Shown here one piece after another: positions 1-11,638 of a stretch of 64,000 nucleotides of DNA. Source of the DNA: Bromus sterilis (lineage: Eukaryota > Streptophyta > Magnoliopsida > Poales > Poaceae); contig OX465597.1 of the NCBI GenBank assembly GCA_950022295.1, positions 60,499,016 through 60,563,015 on the forward strand, written 5' to 3'. The translations under genes and the position numbers were made by a program. How positions within the stretch are numbered: position 1 is the stretch's first letter; each line of letters opens with the position of its first letter. The notes below the pieces were generated by a model. The model was not told where the DNA came from, did not search any database, and saw nothing but the letters and a program-made list of their open reading frames with translations.

Positions 1-1
1 T

Positions 2-2288
2 GAAAAGCTTCGAGAACACAAACTCTACGCTAAGTATTCTAAGTGTGAGTTCTGGCTTCCTGAAGTGACCTACCTTGGTCACGTGATTTCCAAGGACGGC
101 ATTGCCGTCAACCCAGAACGTATCCAGGCTATTCTTAATTGGACTCCCCCCAAGACTGTCAAGCAAGTCAGAAGTTTCCTCGGACTCGCCAGCTATTGCC
201 GCCGTTTCGTCGAGAACTTTTCCAAGATTGCCAGGCCTCTGACTAATCTGCTTCACAAAGGGGTCAAGTTTGAGTGGACAGATAAATGTCAGGAAAGTTT
301 CCAGGCCCTCAAGGACAAGCTCACTTCTCCCCCAAGTGCTAGCTCCCCCTGATACTCAGAAGGACTTCGTGATTTATTGCGACGCGTCTCGTCAAGGATT
401 AGGCTGTGTCCTAATGCAAGAGCGCAAAGTGATTGCTTATGGCTCTCGTCAATTGCGTGCTCACGAAGATAAGTATCCAACACATGACCTTGAATTGGCA
501 GCAGTAATTTATGCATTGAAGCTGTGGCGACATTACCTCGTCGGTAATCGTTGCGAGATCTACACCGACCACCAAAGCCTGAAGTACTTGTTTACTCAAC
601 CCGACCTGAATCCCCGCCAGCAGAGATGGCTCGAGACAATAGCCGACTACAACATGGGAATTTCTTACACCCCTGGCAAAGCTAATGTGGTGGCCGATGC
701 TTTAAGCCGTAAAGCTTACTGTAGTGAACTTGAAGTTCAAGTACAACAACCACTTCTGTATGAAGATTTTCAAAAGTTAAACCTCGAGATTGTTCCTCAA
801 GGTTATGCAAATAACCTGGTTATCGAACCGGATCTCGTCAAATCCGTCAAGGGTATACAATTTTATGACGATTTCGTACACAAGATTAAGCGCGATATCG
901 CCAAAGGGAGACCATCACCCTTCACCGTTGATAGCAAAGGTGCGGCGTTCTACCAGAACCGTTTAGTGGTTACTCACAGCAAGGGCAGGCATGAGAACCT
1001 GGATATGACCCCGAAGGTCATGAGAGCGGCTCACGATACCCCGTTGTCCATTCATCCTGGAAGCACCAAGATGTACCAAGACATTCGTCAGAAATTCTGG
1101 TGGCCTAACATGAAGCAAGACATTGCCCGATATGTTTCTGAATGTGCCGTTTGCCGTCGCGTCAAGGCAGAACATCAAAGACCTGCTGGAACTCTACAAC
1201 CACTCTCTATTCCTGAATGGAAGTGGGACAAGATTGAGATGGACTTCGTCACTGGTTTTCCCAGATCGCAGAAAGGCGACGATGCCATCTTTGTCGTCAT
1301 CGACCGATTCTCCAAGGTTTCCCACTTTCTGCCAGTCAAGGAGACGATCTCTGCTAGTCAGTTAGCAGACTTGTATGTTTCCAGAATTGTGTCACTCCAT
1401 GGCATTCCGTTGGAGATCAGTTCAGACCGAGGCAGTATTTTCACCTCAAGATTCTGGGATAGTTTCCAAGAAGCTATGGGCACTCACCTGAATTTCAGCA
1501 CCGCTTATCACCCCCAGTCGCAAGGACAAGTCGAACGAGTTAATCAAGTGCTTGAAGAAATGCTTCGAGCTTGTGTCATCTCATTCGGTAAGAAATGGGA
1601 GGAATCTCTTCCATTTGCTGAATTCTCGTACAACAATAGCTATCAAGCTAGTCTGCAGATGGCTCCCTTTGAAGTTCTCTATGGACGTCAGTGTCGAACC
1701 CCTCTGAATTGGTCAGAAACTGGAGAACGAACTCTCATTGGTCCGGACATCATACAGCATGCCGAAGATCAGGTTCGCGTTATCCGTGAACACTTGAAAG
1801 CTGCTCAGTCTCGTCAGAAGAGCAACTATGATCGCAAGCACAAGGAAATGGTCTATCAACCTGGCGAATACGCGTACCTTCGTGTCACTCCCATGAGGGG
1901 CACTCACCGCTTTGGGATCAAAGGCAAGTTAGCTCCTCGCTACATTGGCCCGTTCCGTATCCTATCCAGAAGTGGACCAGTGGCATACCGATTGGAATTG
2001 CCATCAAACCTCTCTCAAGTCCACGATGTATTCCACGTGTCGCAACTCCGACGCTGCTTCAAAGACCCTATTCGTGAAGTGGAACATGATATGATTGAAC
2101 TGCAACAGGACTTGACTTATCAAGAACATCCAAGCCGCATTCTCAATCAGTCTGAACGCAAAACCCGCAACAAGACAACCAAGTTCCTCAAAGTTCAGTG
2201 GTCGAATCATTCTGAGGATGAAGCCACTTGGGAACGCGAAGATCATCTTCGTGAAGAATACCCCGATCTTTTCCCCTCTACCACCTAA
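2..2288 (+). pseudogene. pol: Chromovirus pol: RT end, RNase H, integrase, chromodomain (frameshifted)
   Basis: This polyprotein would copy element RNA into DNA and integrate it. The first frame (2-352) encodes the RT thumb and connection, with a typical [12 protein letters not shown] segment. A frameshift near 325-340, in a C-rich run, moves the reading frame to the one open until 2288. In that 672-residue frame RNase H shows its acidic residues at about D38 (YCDAS), E75 (DLELAA), D100 (TDHQS) and D143 (VADALSR). Integrase shows the HHCC zinc site (H255, H262, C292, C295) and a DD35E triad (D325, D386, E422). A chromodomain occupies about residues 605-665 ([15 protein letters not shown]). 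The integrase part is complete and uninterrupted. The RT shift means the copy could not make a continuous pol product. The RT catalytic core lies before the window. Confidence 0.93.
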
Positions 2289-2311
2289 ATTCTCGGGACG
2301 AGAATTCTTGT

Positions 2312-2322
2312 AGTGGGGGAGA
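2312..2322 (+). promoter_or_regulatory. Polypurine tract of the chromovirus
   Basis: AGTGGGGGAGA lies three bases before the 3' LTR start (TGTAAC at 2325). It is the expected primer for plus-strand DNA synthesis. The same GTGGGGGAGA tract precedes the family A LTR at 42042. Confidence 0.85.
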
Positions 2323-4521
2323 TTTGTAACACCTTCACTGTCAGTGAACAGTAATCACTGTTACTGTTCATCTGTACTGTTCAAAACTTTTGTTTAATCA
2401 AATGGTTCAGTTCAAATTCAATTTTCCTTTGATATTGTTGCAAGCAAAGTGAACCATGGGCATTGATCATCATGGATGAAAACTAAGTCCAATCCATAAA
2501 CATTTGAAATAAAATCAAATACTCAAAATGCCTTTGATGAATATTAAAATTATGGTGACAATAAATCTTTTCCAAAAATCTTGGAACCACTTTTATAAAA
2601 TCCCAAATAATCACTGGACCAAATCCATATGGGTTTGGGTATTTATTGAGTTATAGAAAATTCCAAACAAATCAAAACAGTAGCTAAAAACCCCAATTTA
2701 ATCATTTAATATTATAATAAAATATTAAATGAATTTTATAAGTAGCCAAACCTTTTGTGGCACTAGACTAGGGTATAACAATAATTATGGGACACTTAAA
2801 ACATTTTACAAAATTGCCTAGGTGTATAAAATAAATACAAAAAGGAAATTACAGAAAAGAAATAAAAGGAAAGCTAAACCTAGCTAAAACCCCCTCACCC
2901 CCCTGGGCCAGAACCCAGCCCACCTAGCGACTAGACCACTACCCCAAACAACCCACCCCAGCCATCCCTAACCTCCCGCTACAGTGGGTGGCCATGGCGT
3001 GGAGGCCATCCACGGTGGCCGGCGGTGCGTGGCGCCCATCCGGCGGATCCCCGGCGGGATAAGACCCCCCCCACGCCCAGCGCGAACCCTAGCTCGCTCG
3101 CCCCCCCTCCCAGTTTCCCCCCTCTCTCCCCCGTCGCCTCCCTCCCTCTCTGCCGTGCACTGCCGAGCCGCCATGGGAGCACCTCGGTGAGCTTGCGCGG
3201 CCCCCGTGCTTCCCAGGAGAGACCAAGTTGTCCGTCGTCTTCGTCGTCGTCGACTACGTCGACCCCTTCGCGCAATCGAGCCGGGACGCACTGGAGCTCG
3301 CCGTCGACACCGTCTCCTTCCTCTGACCAGCGAGTTCCGTCGGCAATCCTCTCCCTCTGCAGCTCCTAAGCACCCGACGGGCCAACATGAGCCCCCATGG
3401 TGAGCACGCGGCCGTTTTGCCCCTCTTTGCGCCGCGAATCGTGACCCCGAGCACCCCCGCCTAGCAGTGTAATCCGGCCGCCGCTGTTCTTCACGGCGCC
3501 GCCGTCCTAGGCCTCCCCGGCGAGCCCCTCTGCCCCCCCAAGCGCGCGAAGGCCGCCCCTTTCCATTCCCCCCAGCCGCACCCCAAACGGCTCACCGGAG
3601 CGAGCGCAACGACCTCGCCGGCGTGCCCTGTCCGTCGCCGCTGTCAATGGCGTGGACGCCCTGGGGTTAACCCCTCCCCCCTACTGACATGCGGGCCCGC
3701 GCGTCAGGCCGCTAATTAGGCATTAGCCCCCCTTAATCTCACTGACCTGCGGGCCAGGGTGCCCCCTAATAGCCCTACTTAATTAAACAGAAAGATAACC
3801 CCCACCACCACTTACACCTGGGCCCCATGCCCTGTTAGATTAATTAATCTGTTAAATTAACACTGTGAGTCAATGACATGTGGGTCCCCCTTTATTATTT
3901 GAATAAATAAAATGAATTATTAGAGCTGTGTCTATGACAGATGGGTCCCACTGGTCAGGTTTGACCAGTCAACTCTGTTATGGATAATGTTCTGTTTAAT
4001 AAATAAAAGAAATGCAAAAATGATTATAAATTGATTTAAACTTAGAAATTCAATATCTTTTAAACCGTATTTCAGATCGAAAAACTTTATACATGAAAGT
4101 TGATCAGAAAAATACAATGAATAAGAATACGCTATCCGTATACCAACCCCACCCCCTAGCACACCGATCATCGACATTCCCCCCTCCGGGCTGTCTGTCG
4201 ATAATTCCCGGTACCGATAAAAGTACCCGGATGAATTTATTCCGAACACGAAAGTTGTTCGGAATAGTTCAACTAGCTCGGGTACACCCCCCTTATGTTT
4301 TTCCGGTACCCACGACACCTCCGGCTTGACCCTTCCCCCTCCGGTCACCCTGTCCGGTAATCACCCGGAGCCGGTAGTTCATCCCCGGATGAATTCCCGC
4401 TCCGAGCAACGTGCATTGCACTGCGTTAGAACACCGTTAACATTTCATCTGTCATGTCATGCATATATTTGTATATTATTGCTGTGTATTTACTGTTTCC
4501 TCCCCCCTTAATCTCCGGTAG

Positions 4522-4602
4522 ACCCCGCTGCTACCGCCGACTACACCGCTGCCGGGTACGACTACTTCGTCGACGACCCTGCCCCTACCGTCGAGCTTCC
4601 AG
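4522..4602 (+). other. Exon-like segment 1 inside the LTR
   Basis: A pyrimidine-rich tract ending CCGGTAG precedes an 81-bp open segment encoding an acidic, Asp/Tyr/Ala-rich peptide (for example ADYTAAGYDYFVDD). It ends CCAG followed by GCAAGC, which fits a GC-type splice donor. The same 81-bp segment is at 38214-38294 and 53884-53964. The phase at its end would match segment 2 at 6223. This may be a remnant of a captured gene or a spliced leader peptide; that reading is inference. Confidence 0.4.
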
Positions 4603-6222
4603 GCAAGCAGAGCCATTCTCTTCCCCAGATATCGCCTACCTTTCCGTACATTTCTTGCACTAGGCATTGTTACTGCTGCTGCTACGTTATACTCCTATTC
4701 AATTGCATAGCCTGATTTTGTCGCCCCTTGATGTACTTTTCCTTTATCCTATGCTGCCTATTATTACTTATGCATTATTCAGCAGTGAGCCCTGCGCATT
4801 GTTAGCTAGGACTAGATAGCGGGACGTGATCACTCAGATGAGTGAACACGGATACAATATATACAACTGCACAGATACGGTACAATGCCGACACCGCCAA
4901 AGGCCCCTATCTGGGTTATGCCTAGTCACCTCAAGTGTGAGCTATCCGGGAGTAATCCTTGTACTCCACTCGAGGCTGACTTTGTCTTGCCGCCATAGGG
5001 TTCTGAACAGCGGTTGTCCTTAAAGGTAAGAAAGTCGGGCGACCCAACGGTGTCCGCGAGCGGTATATCGTCGGGAACGACAGGGAGGGTACGACCGACG
5101 TTACTGGCGTGCTTGGCCCCTGCTCGTATCTCGCGAGAGTTACCAAACCACGAAAAAGTCGAGCTCTACCAAGAGCACACGCGAGACAAGGTAAGGAGAC
5201 GGTTCACCTTGTTGGTAACCGCAGTGACTTGGTGGGACGACAGGGCAGGCACCGATGTACTAGTGGTCCTGACTGCTGTCGTTGACCGCGGGTCGATTAA
5301 GTCGAGGCAACGATAACGGTTGCCACGCAGGTTAATTAAAATGCTAAATGGTTCGGCGGATGTGTTGAGTAGCCTTTTGGCTTGTACGCACTACCTACAC
5401 GTGGGATAAGGAGTGTGGGCTCCCCTGCATCGTAGTCTCGTTCGAGGGTCTTCAGACGTCAGCAGTACCGCGGGCTGATTGCCGGGAAGTGGTGTTGTCT
5501 TCTCTTTGCTGCAGCAGGTCTGTTTGTATTTGCTTTGATTTTGCTTCACCGACCAGTCACGCACCGTGCAGGAGTACGTTCGGGTTAGGGTCCAAAGCCC
5601 GGCGTACATAGGATATAGTCCGGCGGATGACCTCTCTGTTGATTGCCGAAGGATGGGCTACTTTGTGTCGGATAGCTTTGGTGGAGCGTTCCCTAACAAG
5701 GTTCCCGCCACCCTGGAGATCCGAGCGTCGTAGAGTCACGCCAGTGCACCCCTGCAGGGAAGATTAATCTATTCGAATAGCCGTGTCCACGGTAACAGGA
5801 CGCTTTATGCTGAAGCTGGATCTTACCACTAGAAACTATTATTATTAAACTGTATGGTTCCGGGTCTTCTTCCTCGCAGGGAGTCGAGGAGGGGAACTAG
5901 GAGGCATTATTATTATTGTTAATCATTACAACTTATATTATACAATGTTGCAGCAACTTTTTCTTCGTTGTTACTTTATGCTTTATATGAACTGTTGGCT
6001 GATTCTTACCTCATGCTGCAAGACATTGTCGGAAGATGCTAGTCTTCGATAGGCCTAGCTTCTTATCCTTATTCTGATTTCTATCTTGCAGTCCACTTTA
6101 TACAGCCTCTTCTTTCCGTTGATACAATGCATAATGCTTAGTAGCGGACGTAAGACTCGCGGGTATACTAGATACTCACCTGCTTTATTTCCTTTACTGT
6201 TTTGCCTGATCGGCCGCTGCAG

Positions 6223-6305
6223 TCGACGTTGGAGCCCAGGAGCAGGAGTACCCCGGAGGAGGATACTACTACGTCGAGACCCCCGCTGACCAGGACCAGG
6301 AGTAG
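6223..6305 (+). other. Exon-like segment 2 inside the LTR, ending in a stop
   Basis: A pyrimidine-rich tract ending GCTGCAG precedes an 83-bp segment. Read in the phase left by segment 1, it encodes an acidic Gln/Glu/Tyr-rich peptide ending PADQDQE and a TAG stop at 6303-6305. The matching segments in the family A LTRs (40067-40148, and about 55742-55820) are one base shorter, so the joined frame is not kept there, and the acceptor in the third copy reads GCATT instead of GCAGT. Confidence 0.4.
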
Positions 6306-6591
6306 TTTCGGAGGCTCCCAGGCAGGAGGCCTTGACTTTTCGATCTGTACCTCTGATGTTATTTGTGCTAGCCTTCTTAAGGCAAAACTTGACTAACTAT
6401 GTCTGTACTCAGATATTATGGTTTGTATGACTTATGTATTTGGGTCCGAGTGACCCCCTTTATTGTAACATATTGGTTTATCCTTTTGTGTTTAGTGTTG
6501 TTCTGTGATATTCTCACCGTGGCACCCTAATCTCAGCCGTGTACCCTGCGTGTATGATTACTGTACACGGATTGATTTTAGGTGCGTCACA

Positions 6592-8961
6592 GACGATATC
6601 CTCCATGACGTGGATCAGCAGATGCACCATAATGTCGAAGAACGCGGGCGGGAAATAGATCTCAAGCTCGCATAGTATGAGCACGATCTCCTCCTGTAGC
6701 CTTTTGAGTTGCGTAGCACAAATCGACTTCCGGGAGATGACGTCAAAAAAGTTGCAAAGGCCAAACAACGTTTTACGGACGTGCTCGTCCATTATCCCTC
6801 GCATCGCAACCGGGAGAATCTGCGTCATCAGCACGAAACAGTCGTGAGATTTCATCCCGCTGAAACGCTGCTTCGCCTCGTCTAGGTATCTGCTTATCTT
6901 CCCCGCGTAGCCGTTCGTAAATTTTACTCCTATGAGGCAGTGGATAAACCGCTTGATCTCCTACTCGCACAGAGTGAAGCATGCCGGGGGGCAGTGATCA
7001 ATACCGGTTTTCTTCTTGGTCGTCCTTTTTCGTTTGCGAGAGTTTTGCGTTTCCGTATCCTCTTCCTCCTCCGGCTCATCATCGTCGTCACTAGGGGGGT
7101 GAAGTTCCCTCCTGATGCCCATAAATTTCAAGTCATTCCTTGCTTTTGGCCCGTCCTTGGTCTTCTCCGGCATGTTGAGCAGCGTGCCAAACAAGCTCTC
7201 GCATACGTTCTTTGTGATATGCATTAGATCAAGGCTATGAGGACTGCGGAGTAGACTCCAGTATTGCAAATCCCAGAAAACAGACCTCGCTTTCCATACC
7301 CTCATCAACGGCTGAGTCTTCTTTTTTTTCTTTCCCGGCGCGGGGCACTCTTTCCAAGTTTTCAGCAAGTTGTCGATTTCTTTGCCGCTCCTTCGAGCTG
7401 GGGGTGCTCGGAGCTCCTCGCTTCCATCGAACATATGTCCCTGTTTTCTCCACGCGTGTTTCTTGGGAAGCCACCTCCGAGACCCCTGGAACACGGTTTT
7501 TGAAGATCCGGGATCTTTTGGTAGCTGGCGGTACGTTGTATTATCCATGCACCTAACGCATGCACAGAATCTTTGGACCACCTGCCCTGAGAAATATCCG
7601 TATCCGAGATAGTCGTGCACCGTCGTGATCACCGCGTCTTTCATTGGGAAATATTCTTTTGCCGCGGCGTCCCACGTATTGACTCCGTATTTCCATAACG
7701 TTTCTAGCAACTCTTTCAACAGCTGCAGATATAGATTGAGGTTCGTACCTGGTTGTTTCGGCCCTTGAACTAGCATACACATTGTTATGTACTTTTTCTT
7801 CATGCACTTCCAGGGGGGAAGGTTGTATATGCATACAAACACGGGCCAGGTACTGTGTGTGCTGCTCTGGCGGCCAAACGGATTGACTCCATCGGCGCTC
7901 ACACCAATCCTGAGGTTCCTTGGTTCTTTCCCAAAATCTGGGTATTCGAGGTCCAACGCAGTCCATTGGCTACCATCTGAAGGGTGCCTCAGCATGTCCT
8001 CCTTTTCCGGATCCGGGTTCGGGTCATCCTCTTTTAGCTTCTTTCTATCCGCGTGCCAGGTCATGAGCTTTGCTTCCTCGGGATCTATGAAATACCTCTG
8101 CAGACGAGGAGTGATCGGAAAGTACCATACCACTTTTCTAGGAACTTTCTTCCCTGTCTTGTATCGACTAACACCGCACACCGAACATGTGGTTTTATCT
8201 TCGTCCTCACCCCGATAGATCATGCAATCATTTATGCAGACGTGGTATTTAACGTGCGGAAGATCGAGAGGGCAAAGGACTTTCTTGGCCTCAGCGATAC
8301 TAGTTGGGCACGTGTTGCCCTTCGGAAGACGATCGTGCCAGAATGCCATGTTATCATCGAAGCTTTCGTCGGTCCATTTGTGTTTTGCCTTCATCTCCAT
8401 AGCCCCAAGTGTTACATTCAAGCGGGTATCCTCGTCGTTGCATCCTTCGTACAACTTCGTAATCGCGTCTTTCTCGAGTTGCGCCATCTTGGCTTTCTCT
8501 CTAGCTACACCTCTTGCGTTCAACGCCTCTTTGACAAGCAGCTCTTGAACATGAGGGTCCCGCACCCAGCTTGAATCATCATGTCCGACATCTTGATCTT
8601 CATGTCCGGCATCTTGATCTACATGATCTGCTTCGGCATCTTCTTCATGATCATGTACGGGATGCTCTTCGTCATCTCGCCCGCCGCTGTTTTCTGGTTG
8701 CCCTTCCTCATTTACTGGCGCCCCACCATTGACGTCCTCCTCCTCACCAGCTTCATCACTTATCCATCATGTGTAGCCATCCATCAAACCATTACGCTTC
8801 AGGTGTCTTTGCAATATTCCGGAATCAGGCTCGGTCACGCACTGCAGTTTGCATCTCCGACACGGACATCTTATATCCGACCTATTATTCCTTAGCATGT
8901 CGTTTGTCGCACATTGCATCCACCTAGCCACGGTGATATCGCTCAGCATCTCGCGGACCAT
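6592..8961 (-). pseudogene. TNP2: CACTA TNP2 transposase, two in-frame stops, C-terminus cut
   Basis: A single minus-strand frame runs from ATG at 8961 to the LTR junction at 6592, broken by TGA at 8767-8769 and TAG at 6961-6963 but with no frameshift. The start shows the transposase-associated zinc-like motif CPCRRCKL. It is followed by an acidic Asp/His-rich linker, then the TNP2 core at about residues 270-430 (FPITPRLQRYF, GVSADGVNPFG, HDYLGYGYFSGQ) and a basic Lys/Arg stretch. A DUF4218-like tail (MKSHDCFVLMTQILPVAMRG, FPPAFFDIMVHLLIH) is truncated by the retrotransposon. TNP2 cuts and joins CACTA ends. Both stops could come from C-to-T changes (CGA to TGA, CAG to TAG). The protein would be non-functional. 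Confidence 0.92.
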
Positions 8962-9135
8962 GGTGGATCACCTGCGTGCATGGAGAGAGCAACACAATTA
9001 TATATCATAGTCGTCGCCGGAAAAATTCGGCATGACCTTCCCTAATAATGCATGGGAGCATGCGGAGAGTGCGCTAGAAATTTGCCGATCCGGAAATGAA
9101 TCGACATTTCGGCAAAACATTTGCCACTCAAGATA

Positions 9136-9240
9136 CACATATACATCAAACCACCATAAGCTTCACACATACATCAAACCACCACAAGCTTCACATATAC
9201 ATCAAACCCAAGCTTCACATATACAACAAACCCCAAGCTA
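9136..9240. repeat. Short tandem repeat in the CACTA leader
   Basis: Four head-to-tail units of 24-28 bp with the pattern CACATATACATCAAACC...AAGCTT start at 9136, 9164, 9192 and 9216. They lie between the transposase start and the terminal repeats. The rest of 8962-9465 is non-coding leader in which I see nothing else. Confidence 0.85.
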
Positions 9241-9465
9241 ATAAAGGCAAGTATATGGGTCATAAATGGAACAAAAGAGTTTGGGAGGAGGTCCACTTAC
9301 TTCAATATGAAACAAAATAGATTTAATGCCAAGTATCGATGGATAAATGGAAGAAATGAGGTGGGGAGGAGGAGAAAACCGAATAGATCTAGTTTGAGAA
9401 TTGTGTGGAGTGAATGAGAGGTGGTAGGTGGGGTGGAGTAGATAAGGGCAGCTCTAGGCATTTAG

Positions 9466-9758
9466 TGGCGCATCTGTGCAATGCGCCACCCCTAAGCTCT
9501 TATGGGTGGCGCATTACCATAATGCGCCACCCCTAAGGACCTTATGGGTGGCGCATTTACAGAATGCGCCACCCCTAAGCTATTAGGGGTGGCGCATATT
9601 TCTGGATGCGCCACGTATAAGGTCATCCAGGCTGGCCCACTCTTAGGGGTGGCGCACTGGAAAATAATGCGCCACCCATAAGGTCTTATGGGTGGTGCAT
9701 TATTTTCCAGTGCGCCACCCATAACATATGGTGGCGCATCACTTTCTACATGCGCCAC
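9466..9758. repeat. CACTA subterminal array of seven hairpins
   Basis: TGGCGCAT and its complement ATGCGCCA alternate seven times with 5-14 bp between arms, often extended by GGG/CCC, and separated by linkers such as CCTAAGCTCTTATGGG. Subterminal repeats of CACTA elements bind the element's own DNA-binding protein. Here each binding unit is also a small palindrome. Confidence 0.9.
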
Positions 9759-9782
9759 TAATAAGCTTTCCATGTATAGCTA

Positions 9783-9796
9783 TTTCCCTAGTAGTG
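9783..9796 (-). repeat. CACTA terminal inverted repeat
   Basis: TTTCCCTAGTAGTG on the plus strand is CACTACTAGGGAAA read from the element's end. CACTA ends are diagnostic for this superfamily. The partner terminus is not in the window. Confidence 0.9.
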
Positions 9797-11638
9797 ACGG
9801 TAGGTGCGATGTCTCGTGTTGCTTCCTGTTGATGCTTGCTCGTGTTTGCTCCGTAGTAATAGTGGTGCATCGTTGATTGCTTTCCAGTGTTTCCTTCTTG
9901 TGTGCTCCCGCGGGTACCTCTCGGAGACGATGCGAGCTTGCGATCAACTACACCTTCGGAACCCGACTTATCAACAGGCAAGGACTTGCATTACTTATGA
10001 TCCATTCTATTTCAACCAGCGGTTCGCATGCTAGTATAGGTTAGGTTCGATGTTTGATCCTACCACATGTTTACAACCTCTTTCAAACCGATACAGCCAT
10101 GTCCCTTCCCAGCAAACCTTGTACTGCTATGTTACTATTGCTCGTTGCTTAGCCCCTGCTTAGTATGCATGCTTAGGATGCTACGATGTTACCCTGTTCC
10201 TCTTTGGGTTGGGATATCACCTGATTATTATATTATTGTTGATGATATGATTATTATAATATTGACTATATTCGACGAAGGATGGAAGGTCCAGGCTATC
10301 CCGCCCCGACGCTTTGTTCCATTCGAGTCACCTAGGATCCGAGTTCCGGGTATTGGTTTTAAGACTGAGCGTGCCTAACCGCGTGTGGGATTTTATGGGG
10401 TCCCCTTTTCTTACCTACCTAGCTTCAAACATTTCTAGTGGTGGCCCAAGCTGATTTACCATTTGAAAACATGCATATATATCTTGTCGGGTCGCTCCTA
10501 GCAGATATCTTTTAAAACAACCCGGACCAGTGAGGACATAGTTCCCTTGCTGACCCACTTTGTCCGGCTGAGGACCCGGTTTCCCAATGTGTGATTAACC
10601 GGCTATCCAAACCCGAGATAGACGGTAGAGACCAGATCGAGAGAGCGGCCGGCTCCTGAGCTGGATGTCGACTCACCGGGGGCCACCCGGATTTGTTCGT
10701 TGTTAGCTAGAGGGACTTGTCGTTTCGGATCTCTTGGAACTAAATCATAAAATGGTTGCCTGTGATGGGTAGCAACTGAGAGTGATGGACGTGCGTGCGG
10801 AGCCTCGTAATGGGCAGTTGGTACAACCCTGCAGGGTTAAATATTTTCGAGAAGCCGTGTCCACGGTTATGGACGACTTGAGACCTACTCCTTGTTCATA
10901 GACAACAACAACTGAGATAATCTTAATATAACTTGATCAACGTGTGTGTGCCTTGACTGCTTCTTCTTCGTTGGGATGCGAAGAGGAGGACAAGGATAGG
11001 TAGGTGTTATGCTTGCGTAGTAGGTGGATAGCAAGACTTGTTGGAGGCGATTCCTCATCGAATGCTTGGCTTCTTATCTTACTCTCTAGATCGTTAGCCA
11101 CTTCATAAATGCTAGTGCGGCAGCAACCTCACCACTTACCACATCCTTACCGTAAACTACTAGTTGTCCTAGAATGACGAGTGATGAAGTCCTTGCTGGG
11201 TCAGATGACCACTACAGTTGGATGCTGAGTACCTCTGTACTCATGATACTACCCCCAAACTCTTTTCAGGGTTCTGATCGACGACAGGTATGGTGATCGA
11301 CGTTTCACGTGGAGACTCGACAACGACTAGTTAGGCGGATCCCGGCGGAGGGCCTGGACCCGTGTGGTTATGGGATCGATGTTTTTCTCTTTGCCACTAG
11401 GCATTTGCTTGTAGTCTGTACTCAGACATGTATCTTCCGCTGTTGTATTGTATTTGAGGCAGTTGTATGCCGATTGTATGAGATGTTGTATCCTTGTATC
11501 TGTAATGTTGTGATACCATGTTGGAAATCCGGGGCATATGACTTTGTCATATGTCGCGGTGGGACCGATATGTGCTTCGTCCCCGGATCTGGGTGCAAAC
11601 ACCTAGATCTGGAACAGTACCGCATATCGGGCCTTACA
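9797..11638 (+). repeat. Family B LTR, plus strand, 3' part
   Basis: From ACGGTAGGTGCGATG onward the sequence follows the 3' part of the B LTRs at 16802-21034 and 23000-27231, and ends in the family terminus ATCGGGCCTTACA at 11638. Its 5' part was separated by the CACTA insertion. The next bases (AACAAG) resume a minus-strand B LTR, so this LTR inserted into another B LTR. Short ORFs here are the same frames seen in every B LTR and are not genes. Confidence 0.88.

Larger units (their letters stand above)
1..6591 (+). mobile_element. Ty3/gypsy chromovirus, 3' part, cut by window start
   Basis: The end of pol, a polypurine tract and a complete 3' LTR follow one another in canonical order. The domain order RT-RNase H-integrase-chromodomain is that of Ty3/gypsy chromoviruses (Tekay/Del-like by general resemblance, clade not tested). 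The LTR runs from TGTAAC at 2325 to GTCACA at 6591. Immediately after it the sequence becomes CACTA transposase coding DNA, so the element was inserted into the TNP2 gene. Its 5' half and the left copy of the TSD lie outside the window; the right TSD should be the first five bases after 6591 (GACGA). Confidence 0.93.
2325..6591 (+). repeat. 3' LTR of the chromovirus (4.27 kb, A-like)
   Basis: The LTR opens TGTAACACC and ends GTCACA. Long stretches align by eye with the family A LTRs at 27600-40442 and 42042-56116, including the opening segment, the GC-rich block near 2940-3670 and the last 100 bases. The first kilobase is AT-rich and the second GC-rich with short Pro/Arg/Ser-rich ORFs that I regard as non-genic. 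It contains two exon-like segments (4522-4602 and 6223-6305, listed separately). No other gene is visible in these 4.3 kb. Confidence 0.9.
6592..9796 (-). mobile_element. CACTA (En/Spm-type) DNA transposon, 5' portion, minus strand
   Basis: On the minus strand the element opens CACTACTAGGGAAATAGC (complement of 9779-9796), then has subterminal hairpin repeats, a non-coding leader with a short tandem repeat, and a TNP2 transposase gene. The gene is cut at 6592 by the chromovirus LTR. The flank after 9796 is family B LTR sequence, so the CACTA inserted into a B LTR; the expected 3-bp TSD on this side is ACG. The other end lies outside the window. Confidence 0.92.

Noticed and set aside
2968..3454. 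Overlapping GC-rich ORFs of 65-114 aa
   Set aside because: Same composition effect in the chromovirus LTR; no domain or conserved frame.
7787..8574. Plus-strand ORFs of up to 173 aa
   Set aside because: They lie exactly opposite the TNP2 coding frame and are its shadows.
9466..9758. CRISPR-like regular repeats
   Set aside because: Palindromic CACTA subterminal repeats in a plant genome; spacers are short, similar and not unique.
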